A stretch of 64,000 nt of DNA from Closterium sp. Naga37s-1 (lineage: Eukaryota; Streptophyta; Zygnematophyceae; Desmidiales; Closteriaceae), in NCBI GenBank assembly GCA_947471745.1, contig CANJKZ010000011.1, positions 558,001 to 622,000 of the forward strand, in the 5' to 3' direction. Under the pieces are notes generated by a model that saw only the letters and a program-made list of their open reading frames with translations, did not search any database and was not told where the DNA came from. Positions 8,901-18,180 of the stretch are shown here, in pieces (positions within the stretch are counted from its first letter, which is position 1; every line of letters starts with the position of its first letter). The translations under genes and the position numbers were made by a program.

Positions 8901-10541
8901 GCCAGTCCTCCATCCGTTGGGGGTGAGTGTGCTCTTGGCACGGACGTCCTTGAGGACAGGCAGGAGGAATTTGAGTGTCTTGCAGCTGCTGTACCTCGTT
9001 TCGCTTCCATGCTACTTGCCCCTGAGGGAGACCCGGATCACCAGACATCCTGACCCCGCGCTCTTACGCAGAGGCGATTACGGGTCCTTACTCCTCTTAG
9101 TGGCAGGCAGCCATGGATGCCGAGATGGCATCCTGGAATTCCACGGGCACCTACGTCGACGAGGTTCCCCCACCTGGGGCGAACATAGTCGATGGCATGT
9201 GGATTTTCAGGGTGAAGCGGCCGCCGGGTTCCCGAAGATGACAACTCTTTGGGTGTTGCTGCACGTCGCTGCTCAGCGTGACTACAATTGCACTCTCTGG
9301 ACTTCAGCATAGCTTTCCGGCAGGGCAGCCTGCACGAGGAGATCTGGCTGCGCCGCCCACCTGGTTTCACTGAGTCGTTTCCTGCAGGTACTCAGTGGAG
9401 CCTTCGGCGGCCAGTCTACGGTCTCCGCCAGCCGCCTCGTGAGTGGCACGACACACTGAGGAATACACTTGCGGCTCTTGGGTTTGCTCCTGCTACTGCT
9501 GACATGTCGCTGTTTCTACGCACCGACACCTCGCTGCCGCCGTTCTACGTTCTCGTCTACGTCGATGACCTCGTCTTTGCCACAGCTGACACTGAGGCAC
9601 TGACCCTTGTGAAGTCGGAGCTGCAGAAGAGACACACTTGCACTGACCTGGGTGAACTGCGCAGCTATCTTGGCTTGCAGATCACCCGGGACAGAGCACG
9701 GCGCCCCATCACACTGACTCAGTCACACATGGTGCACCAGGTCCTTCAGCGCCTCGGTTTCCAGTTCTCCTCGCCACAGCCCACTCCTCTGTCTACCATC
9801 CACTCGCTCTCAGCTCCACCTTCGGACGAGTCCGTAGAGCCGAGTGGTCCGTACACAGAGCTTGTGGGTTGCCTCATGTACCTAATGACGTGCACACGAC
9901 CTGACCTCGCATACCCTCTCAGCCTTCTGGCTCGCTACGTGGCTCCCGGTAGGCACCAAAAGGTGCACTGGGATGCTGCGAAGAGGGTACTGCGCTACTT
10001 GTACAGTACGTCAGGCATGGGGCTCTTGCTTGGAGGACGGGGTCGAGCTGTCCTCACCGGTCATGCAGACGCTTCCTAGGTTGACGACTCAGCTACGCCG
10101 CGGTCGTCACAGGGTTACACCTTCAGCCTTGGCTCTGGCTCTGTTTCGTGGCGGTCTACCCGCTCGTCTTCGGTTCTCAGCTCCAGTTGTGAGGCTGAGA
10201 TCTACGCCGGGGCCATGGCTGCACAGGAGCTACGCTGGCTCACGTACCTGCTGACTGACTTGGGAGAGCAGCCTCGTTTACCTCCAGTTCTATACGTAGA
10301 CAACAAGGCCATGATTGTCTTGTGTCAGGAGCACAGACTGGAGCACAAAACGAAGCACATCGTTCTGCGATACTTCCTTGCTCGAGAGTTGCAGTAGCGT
10401 GGCTAGCTTCCTCTTGCGTACGTGGCCACTAGGGCCAACACTGCTGATATATTCACCAAGGCACTTCCGCCTGGTGATCATCAGCGCTTCTCTACTGTGT
10501 TAGGCCTTGTGCCTACTTTGCCTCACTTGCTTACTGCTTGA
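5929..10541 (+). pseudogene. Gag C-terminus and pol of element A (PR-IN-RT-RNase H), multiply broken
   Basis: From 5929 an open frame carries the second Gag C-terminal copy into protease (FTLDSGASACFF, about 6430), the GAG-pre-integrase region (LWHHRLDHPSLPRL..CLPCVEGRQ) and the integrase core (HMDVWG; LHSERGGEF, where most copies have HSDRGGEF, so the second catalytic Asp is Glu). The frame shifts near 7320-7385, resumes with SPQQNGIAKRRIG, ends at TGA 8016-8018, and re-opens in the Gly/Ala linker. RT (YVDDL, about 9560) has lost roughly 60 residues before it, near 9230. TAG codons at 9098, 10077 and 10395 interrupt RT and RNase H, which ends LGLVPTLPHLLTA at 10541. No functional Pol can come from this copy. 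Confidence 0.85.
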
Positions 10542-10767
10542 CTTTGCTTGTACTTTGATCAATATATATACCTGCATGCTTGCACTTGCTAGGATATGAT
10601 CACTGTATTGTTTGTTCTCTTTATATCACTCTGCATGTGATTTGGCCTTGTGGCCCTTTGCTTGTGCTCAGACTGTGTGGTGACTTTGTGATCCACCCTG
10701 AGCTTACTTTGCTTTGCTTGACTGGTCTTGTGACCACTTGTTCTCCCCCACTTTGCCTATGGGGGTG
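10542..10767 (+). other. 3' untranslated region and polypurine tract of element A
   Basis: A TATATATA stretch near 10562 and conserved non-coding sequence lead to CTATGGGGGTG, the likely polypurine tract, directly before the 3' LTR. The same block is found before the 3' LTRs of D, E, F and J. Confidence 0.75.
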
Positions 10768-10902
10768 TGTCAGAACATTATATAGCTTTTACATTTGTGT
10801 AGGCTATAGTGGGGTAGCCCATAAGGGGTACAACCCAATTAAGGTTAGTACTTGTACCCAACTCTTTGCTAGTTCATTCATTCTTGTTCTTTACTTTCAA
10901 CA
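10768..10902 (+). repeat. 3' LTR of element A
   Basis: TGTCAGAACATTATATAG.. to ..CTTTCAACA, followed by the TSD CCACA at 10903-10907. Confidence 0.9.
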
Positions 10903-10907
10903 CCACA

Positions 10908-11854
10908 TTATATGGGTCGATACACAATTGGATATCCATATTGCCTCGCCAAACAGAATGTTTGTGTTAAATTTGTTGACGTAACAATCCCGTACATCAC
11001 TAGCATTAAAAAGTGTTCGTTTTTTAGGCCTACACGTCAGCAACTAATATAATCGTCGTATGTTAGGCGCAACGTATCCAAGAATAAGGCAAAAGTTCTG
11101 CTGGAAGTTTTCTCAAGAGCGTTTAGGAATTCATCCACTGTCTTTCTATTCGACCTATGTTTTTCCACATCCACATCGGTGTATTTTTTGCGAGAAGGCA
11201 TCAAAACTAATGTTTTTGGAAGTGGATACTTAGGTATACCACAACGGCATTTACTCGAGGTCCGGTTCTTCTTTATTATGCACGTTCTCGTATGGCTATG
11301 GGTTTGCACTTTCAATAGGTCTCTTGTTAGTGAATCCCCAGCAAGTTTTTGTGCGATAACATCTAACAGCATATAAAAATGCAAACAATAAAAGACGCAT
11401 TGACACTATGATGTACATACCCGACTCCTTTCTGGAAAAAAAATCAGATCCTCTCAAAACCAAGGTCAAGAGTAAACTTGGTGAAATCCTGTGCAGCTGG
11501 AAGTTGATAAAGAAAAGAAATGCAATGGAACCATTCAAAAACCAGATTGTTTCAAGAGTGCATATCAACGTTAGTATTTGAAATAGTGACAATACAAGAA
11601 ACATTTGAAGGATAGTAGAAATGGTGAAATTGCTGAAATGAATAATAATCATACACGTCTTTGAATCCAGCAGGGAAGCTTTCCTTTTTAGCGGCTGATA
11701 GACACACACACGGGATTCGACGTGGGGACGCAATCAAGGTAAGGACAGAAGTGGGAAACAAGAGAAGAATAACCATAACAAATGGTTTGTTTAAACTTTC
11801 AGCAATAGAAACAGAAAAGGGTGAAAGAACTATATCAGAGACACTGCATAGTTG
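10908..11854. other. AT-rich host DNA between elements A and B
   Basis: This stretch is much richer in A+T than the elements around it and has no similarity to them. The only frame that looks possibly protein-like is on the minus strand (separate entry). Two overlapping minus frames at 11296-11896 are Phe/Leu/Ile-rich and look like AT-rich noise. Confidence 0.6.
11037..11384 (-). CDS. Hypothetical ORF with a weakly CARD-like C-terminus
   Basis: A 115-codon minus-strand frame is not recognised overall. Its last 40 residues (KTVDEFLNALEKTSSRTFAL, then FLDTLRLTYDDYISC) have the amphipathic pattern of helices 4-5 of death-fold CARD domains, which have the form LL..LE.RG..AF..FL.ALR.T. The part before this lacks convincing similarity and may be intronic. 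CARD domains are mainly animal and would be surprising here. It may be a last exon, a decayed fragment or chance. Confidence 0.25.
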   Translation of the reverse strand: MHFYMLLDVIAQKLAGDSLTRDLLKVQTHSHTRTCIIKKNRTSSKCRCGIPKYPLPKTLVLMPSRKKYTDVDVEKHRSNRKTVDEFLNALEKTSSRTFALFLDTLRLTYDDYISC

Positions 11855-11993
11855 TGTCAAACATATGTATATGTGTATGTTATTATGATAGGCCATAGTG
11901 ATGCTAGCTATAGGGGTACAACACTTTTAGGTATGTTCCTTGTACTCCCCTTCCTCACTAATCTCGACATTCACGTTTCACCTAGCTTTCACA
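11855..11993 (+). repeat. 5' LTR of element B
   Basis: TGTCAAACATATG.. to ..CTAGCTTTCACA, directly followed by a primer-binding site. No 3' partner is present in the window. Confidence 0.85.
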
Positions 11994-12004
11994 TGGTATA
12001 GAGC
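11994..12004 (+). promoter_or_regulatory. Primer-binding site of element B
   Basis: TGGTATAGAGC equals the initiator-Met complement TGGTATCAGAGC with one C missing; the same 11-mer is used by F and G. Confidence 0.75.
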
Positions 12005-12585
12005 CTGTTGCTCCTTAGGACATTGGCCCACCATTAGTTACTCTCCTAGGACGCGTCCCCTTTTTTTTCCCTGCCCGAATCGCGCTCCTAGTGGAGTCGT
12101 TTTCCCTGACATAATCGCGCCTCTAGGTCGTCGGTTTTCATATCCGAATCGCGCCCCTAGGAACGACGATACACTGCCTGCTGCTAAGCGTGCTGCTGCC
12201 AGTTCTGCATGCACTGCTGCTGCTGCTGCTGCTAAGCGCTGCTGCTGCTGCTAAGCGCTGCTGCTGTTACTAAGCGCACTGCTGCAACTGCTGCTGCTGC
12301 TCAGCGTTTCTGCTGCTGCTAAATGCACTGATGCCACTACTGCATGCACTGCTGCTGCTGCTGCTAAGCGCTGCTACTACCGCTAAGCGCGCTGCTACCA
12401 TTGCTGCTACTGCACGAGCTGCTGCCCTATGCCCTGCCCGAGCTGCGCCGCCCTGCCGAGCCGCGCCACCCTGCCCGAGCCGCGCTGCCCTGACCGAGCC
12501 GCGCTGCCCTGCCCCTACTTAGAAGCACTGCCCTGCTGCTGCTGCTGCCACTGCTGCTACTGCTGCCACTGCTGCTACTGCTCCT
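12005..12585 (+). repeat. Leader of element B with GCT/CTG and CTGCTAAGCGCTG repeats
   Basis: The leader contains CTGCTGCTGCTAAGCGC-type repeats (about 12175-12420) and GAGCCGCGCTGCCC words (12440-12520). No gene is seen. Confidence 0.75.
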
Positions 12586-15500
12586 ATGGCTACTCCTACT
12601 TTGCTCACCTTTGATGCCGAGGGGCACCCGATAGATTTTGAGAACTGGCTCGAGGACTTAGAGTGGTTCCTTAAGAGCGTCACTAGGGAGGACATCTCAC
12701 TGTTTGAGCATACCTCCGGGACAGTTGCTAGCCCTACTGAGACCACGGACCAGAAATTTCGTTCTCAGTGGACCATTCGTGACGCCAGTGCAGCCTTTGC
12801 TGCCCGTAACCACATTCTGCCCGATCAGCGCTCTCATTTTTGCCAACTTAAGACGGCCAAAGCGCTTTACGACGCTGTAGTCAAACGATATTCCTCCCCG
12901 TCTTCTTCCACGATAGGCCACCTGGCACTACAGTTCCTCTTTCTTGAACTCGCCGACTTCACCACAGTAGCCGACCTCATCACGCACCTCTGCTCTCTTG
13001 ACACCCGTTACCGTGCTGCTCTAGATGCCGACTTTCTGGCTGAGAACAAGTCCCCATGTATCTCACCCTCTACTTTCTCACGACTCGCCTCCCTAGCACG
13101 CTTCGTGCTGTTCGTGATCACTTCCTCTCTCTCGACCCCACCAAAGTCACCATAGAATCGTTTGAGAAGCGCCTCTTAGAGGCTGAATCTACTACCCTAG
13201 CTGTAGCTGCCTCCCGTGGCACTCCCCTCCCCTCCGTCTTCGAGGGGTGCTCCCCCTCCCTGCTCGTGTCCTCTTTTGCCTCTGCTGCTGCTGTCGACCT
13301 CCTTGGTGTTGAGAAGGTTGGTGCTGCGTCTGCTCCTGCTGGGAGGCACAAGAGCGGCAAGGGCAAGGGGGGCAAGGGTGGGGGTGGTGGGGGAGGTGGG
13401 GGTGGCGGTGGTAGTGGCGGGGGCGGTGGTAGTGGCGGGGGCGGTCATGGTGGAGGTGGTGGGGGAGGAGGGGGCAGTGGCGGCAGTGGAGGTGGAGGGG
13501 GTGGTGGGAGTAGTGGGGATGGTGGAGGGGGCGGGGGTGGCACTCGGGGTGGAGCTGGAGGGGGTGGAGCTAGAGGCTTGACTACGTGCACTACTACGTC
13601 TAGTGGTGCAGCCGGTGGTGGAGGCGGCTCTGGGGGTGGACAGCTGCAGCTCTCATCGCAGCAGCTTCGGGAGTGGGCAGTTAGGCGTGGCAGCTCGGGT
13701 GGCCCAGCTCGCTTTGGGTACATCCGTCGCAGAGGTCACCCTGGCGCGGCTTGCACCCGCACTGATCACACGGAGTCTCGCTGCTTCTTCCACCTCGACG
13801 CCCTGTATCGTGCGAAGCATGGTGAGCAGATGAAGACTCCTGACTGGTTAGCTTTGCTAAAGAAGGACATCGATGACTTTTGCTTGTGATTGGGACGTGA
13901 TCCATGCTGGCATGTATGCAATGTATGCTGCTTCTACTAGTGTTGAGGGGGACTATTATTCGTGTGTGCCTGGATTTGCTAGAGTAGAGGCCGCTAGTCT
14001 TGGTGCTTCTGACTCAGCTAGCACACGTGCAGAGCCTGAGGAGGCCTTGCACACTTTTACGCTCGACTCAGGAGCGTCTCGTTGCTTCTTCCACGACAGC
14101 ACCACAGTCACACCGCTCACAATCCCTGTCCCTGTCACACTGGCCGACCCCTCCGGGGGCCCGGTAGTCGCACGTGGCGCCACTGTTCTCCCTTGTCCGG
14201 CGGCCTCTTCGGGCCTCCTCACAGGTCTACACCTCCCCTCGTTCGTTAAGAAATTGGTGGATACCTGTGTCCTCCAGGACCAGTGGGTCACTGTTACCCA
14301 GCCTGGAGGCGAGCTAGTGGCGATCTGTACGGACTCACGCACTGGTGAGCACCTCGCCACGATCACTCGAAGGCCTAGGTCTGGCATGTACACACTGACC
14401 ACTGAGTCTGCACTAGTAGCTGAGTTAGGTCGGGTAGCTGCGTCTGTTGAGGTCGCTGCGTCTTGCTCGTGTTGTCTCCTCACGCACCAGACCCTCCTCT
14501 GGCCCCACCGTCTCGGCCACCCCTCCTTGCCACGCCTTTGTGGCATGCACTCCTGTCTCCTTGTCTCTGGCCTTCCCAGGTCCCTGCCCCCGCTCCCGAG
14601 GCCGCTTGCGTCGCCGTGTCTTCCCTGCGTCGAGGGGCGGCAGCGCGCCGCTCCTCACTCCTCGTTTCCTCCGACCACAGCTCCTCTGCAGTCCCTCCAC
14701 ATGGACGTGTGGGGTCTAGCCTGAGTCCCTGGAAAGAGCGGAGAGCGCTACTTCTTATAGGTTGTAGACGACTACACGTGCTACACCATGGTCTTCCCCT
14801 TGCTGAGCAAGGCGGAGGTCCGCAGTGATCTGATCCGCTGGATCCGTGCTGTCCTTTGCCAGCTCAGTGCTCGGTTCCGTCAGGACCTCCTAGTCCTGCG
14901 ACTGCACTCTGACCGAGGTGGTGAGTTTTCCTTCGATCTCCTCGAGGAGTTCTGTGGTGCTGAGGGCATCCGCCAGACGTTCACACTTCCGGCCTCTCCA
15001 CAACAGAATGGGATTGCAGAGCGCCGCATTGGTTTGGTGATGGAGGTTGCTTGCACCTCCATCGTCCATGCGGCTGCTCCCCATTTTCTGTGGCCGTATG
15101 CGGTCCGATACGCTGCTGAGCAACTCAACCTCTGGCCTCGTGTCTCCCACCCGGAGACCTCTCCCACTCTGCGGTGGACGGGCGAGGTTGATGATGTGTT
15201 GCCGTTTTGGGTCTGGGGTGCCCTTTCGCTTGTTCGCGACCCCCCTGCGGGGAAGCTCTCTCCCTGCACTCTTCGTTGCGTCTTCCTTGGCTTCCCTACC
15301 GACGCCCCGGGCTGGCAGTTTTACCACACGGGTTCCTGTCGTGTTCTCTCCTCCCAGGACGTCATCTTTGATGAGCCTGTCTGTTTCTACCGTCTCCACC
15401 CCCACCGCAGTTCCCCCGTGCCTCTCCCGCCTCTCGCGCTGGTCTCCGACCCCCCCCCCCCCCCCGGTAGCCCCACTCCCCACGCACGGTCCTACTCCCT

Positions 15501-17286
15501 CAGGTGTGTCTCAGGTTGACCCATCCCCCTTGGTTGAGCCAGTTGAGGTCTCCTCTGACACCTTTGGCCCAGCTGAGGGGGGTGAACCGAATCCTGCTGC
15601 CACCGTGACCCCTCGCCGCTCTGCGCGCTTGGCGATCCCTTCTGGGTTTCCGCCTCGACTGTCTTCACCCCCGCTGCAGCCTGTCGCTGTGGACTCTGGT
15701 GCAGCAGGAGGTGGCACCACTGGGGGTGCTGGTTCTGGGGGTGCTTAGTGTCCTCTGGGTACAGGAGGTATTGGAGGTACTGGTGCTGGTGGTCCTGGTA
15801 CGAGTCGGCAGGAGGCCCTCTCACTGGAGCGGCTTCGCGAGTGGGCTGTCTAGTGGGGCAGCCGTGGTGGTCGAGCTAGCCGTCTTCAAGCGGGAGGTGC
15901 TGGGACTACTGGAGCTGGAGGTGCTAGCACTGCTGGAGCTGGAGGTTCTGCTACTGGTGGTACTGGTACACGTAGGCAGGAGACTCTCTCGCCGGAGCGG
16001 CTTCGCGAGTGGGCTGTCCAGTGGAGTAGAGCTGGAGGTGCTGGGACTCCTGGTGCTGCTGGAGGTGCTGGAGGTGCTCCTGCTATGGGTGCTGCTGTGG
16101 GCAGTCCTGGTCGTGGCGCTCGACGTGCTGGAGCTGCAGGTTCTGGAGGTGCTGGCCGTGGAGGTGCTAGTGCTGCTGTACCTGGTACGGGAGACACAAG
16201 TGCTGCTGGAGGTACTGGAGGCGCAGGTGCTACAAGTGGTACTGGAGGTGCTGGCCCTAGAGGTGCTAGTACTGGTGGTCCTAGAGTTGGCCGTGCTGCA
16301 GGTACTGGTACTGGATGCAGTGCTGACACTGGAGGTACTCCTGGAGGTGTTCTTGGAGGTACCGGAGGCGCTGCTACCTGTCGTCTAGACTACGCCACTG
16401 CTCTTGTTGCTGAGTCTCAGTCTGCCAGTCCTCCGTCAGTCAGGGGTTAGTGTGCTCTTGGCACGGACGTCCTTGAGGACAAGCAGGAGAACTTTGAGTG
16501 TCTTGCAGCTGCTGTACCTCGTTTCGCCTCCATGCTGCTTGCCCTTGAGGGAGATCCGGATGCTCCAGACATCCCGACCCCGCGCTCTTACGCAGAGGCG
16601 ATTACGTGTCCTTACTCCTCTCAGTGGCAGGCAGCCATGGATGCCGAGATGGCATCTCGGAAGTCCACAGGCACCTACGTCGACGCAATTCCCTCGTCTC
16701 GGGCAAATATAGCTGATGGCATGTGGATTTTCAGGGTGAAGCGGCCGCCAGGTTCTCCGCCTACCTTCAAGAAGCATTACGTTATGAAAGCTGTGCACGT
16801 TACGTGACTACGAGTTGCATTCTCTCGACTTCAGCATAGCTTTCTTGCAGGGCAGCCTACACAAAGAGATCTGGCTGCGCCGCCCACCTGGCTTCACTGG
16901 GTCGTTCCCTGCACGTACCCAATGGAGCCTCCGGCGGCCAGTCTACGATCTCCGCCAGGCGCCTCGCGAGTGGCATGACACACTGAGGACTACACTTGCG
17001 GCTCTGGGGTTTACTCCTTCTACTACTGACCCGTTGCTGTTTCTACGCACCGACACGTCGCTGCCGCTGTTCTACGTCCTCGTGTACGTTGACGACCTCG
17101 TCTTTGCCACAGCTGACACTGATTCACTGACCCTTGTGAAGTCCGAGATGCAGAAGAGACACACCTGCACTGACCTGGGTGAAATGCGCAGCTATCTTGG
17201 CTTGCAGATCACCCGGGACAGAGCACGGCGCACCATCACCCTGACTCAGTCACACATGGTGCACCAGGTCCTTTGGCGCTTCGGGC
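12586..17286 (+). pseudogene. Gag-pol of element B, frameshifted
   Basis: Gag starts at ATG 12586 (MATPTLLTFDAEGHPIDFEN) with a UBN2-like N-terminal domain, shifts frame near 13053, and continues through YFLTTRLPSTLRAVRDHF, a very long Gly tract (about 13370-13560) and SSQQLREWAVRRG. The first Cys of the family zinc-like motif is missing here. Protease (FTLDSGASRCFF) and integrase follow in frame 1, with TGA at 14722-14724 and TAG near 14758; integrase has HSDRGGEF and PQQNGIAERRIG. A 16-C run at 15450-15465 shifts the frame into the linker, which holds two further LREWAV motifs. RT with YVDDL (about 17083) is cut at 17286. Confidence 0.85.
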
Positions 17287-17701
17287 TTGAAAGCCCCCCC
17301 GCACGTACCTGGTTCACGGGCAGCTCCTCTCGACTGGATCTCACGTGAACAGTTCTTGAAGTTCGACACCCCGCACATTGTTACGCAGCGATTGGCGCTG
17401 CTCGCGTGCGATGACAGCAAAAGGTACAATACCTGGTACCTCGACAGCTGCTGCGTGCAGCACATGGTTGGTTTAGAGCGTTTTGTCTCTAACGCCGTCT
17501 TGACCCCCACGGTCACCTACGTCACAGTGGCGAACAACACTCGCTTGCGCGCAAGCGTGCAGGGCATTGTCGTGCTCAAGGCGCACGGGAGCCGCACGCA
17601 CATCACACTGAACAATGTATTCATCGTCCAAAATCTCCGCTTCTACCTTCTCTCGGCAGCACAGCTCATGGACTGCGGAGTTGAGCTAAGCACGGACCCT
17701 C
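17287..17701 (+). pseudogene. Family-II copia M, left fragment: protease region
   Basis: The frame at 17287-17701 contains NTWYLDSCCVQHMVGLERF and FYLLSAAQLMDCGVELS, the copia protease signature and its following pre-integrase segment. The active-site triplet is DSC instead of D(S/T)G. The closest relative in the window is element H (TWFLDSCCGQHM). The fragment starts at the break with element B and ends where the LTR of C begins; integrase and the RT N-terminus are missing, and RT resumes at 33721. Confidence 0.75.
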
Positions 17702-17832
17702 TGTCAAAATGTTACATTGCTTACTTTGTGTAGGCTATAGTGGGGTAGCCCATAAGGGGTACAACCCAATTAGGGTTAGTACTTGTACCCAACTCTTTCA
17801 TAGTTCATTCATTCTCGTTCAGTATTCTGGCA
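17702..17832 (+). repeat. 5' LTR of element C
   Basis: TGTCAAAATGTTACATTG.. to ..GTATTCTGGCA, followed by the primer-binding-like TGGTTTTAGAGC at 17833-17844. Confidence 0.8.
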
Positions 17833-17844
17833 TGGTTTTAGAGC

Positions 17845-18180
17845 AGGTCCTTCCCTAGGACCGTTTTTTATTAGGGCCCACCACAGAGCTGCCCCACTCA
17901 CTTCCCTGCCGCCCTGCCCTAACAGCGCGCCGCCCTTCTGGCCCATGTGCTGCCCTTTGCAGCCCGTCGCGCCGCCCTTAGCAGCCCGCGAGCCACCCCT
18001 GCAGCCCGCGCGCCACCCCTGCAGCCCGCGCGCCGCCCCAGCAGCCCCGCGCGCTGCCCCTACAGCCCCGCGCGCCGCCCTTGCAGCCCCCGCGCCGCCC
18101 CTGCAGCCCCGCGCGCCGCCTTTGCAGCCCTGCACGCCGTCCCTACAGCCCGCGCGCCGCCCCTGCAGCCCCGCCCGGTG
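17845..18180 (+). repeat. Leader of element C with GCGCGCCGCCCCTGCAG repeats
   Basis: An array of GCCCGCGCGCCGCCCCTGCA-like units. No gene is visible before the linker coding sequence begins. Confidence 0.7.

Larger units (their letters stand above)
4090..10902 (+). mobile_element. Copia element A (family I), full length, defective
   Basis: Two near-identical LTRs (133 and 135 bp; three substitutions and a 2-bp indel as read) enclose a primer-binding site, a GC-rich leader, a Gag C-terminal remnant present twice, and protease, integrase, RT and RNase H sequence. A 5-bp duplication CCACA flanks it, so it is one complete insertion. The Gag N-terminal domain is absent and pol carries several stops and at least one large deletion. 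LTR similarity implies a fairly recent insertion despite the ruined coding capacity, suggesting that it moved using proteins from other copies. Confidence 0.9.
11855..17286 (+). mobile_element. Copia element B (family I), 3' truncated
   Basis: It has a 5' LTR with primer-binding site, a CTG-rich leader, Gag with N-terminal domain, protease, integrase, linker and RT. It ends inside RT at about 17286, where family-II sequence (element M) begins. RNase H and 3' LTR are missing, so the right end was lost by deletion or hidden by the nested insertion. Confidence 0.85.
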
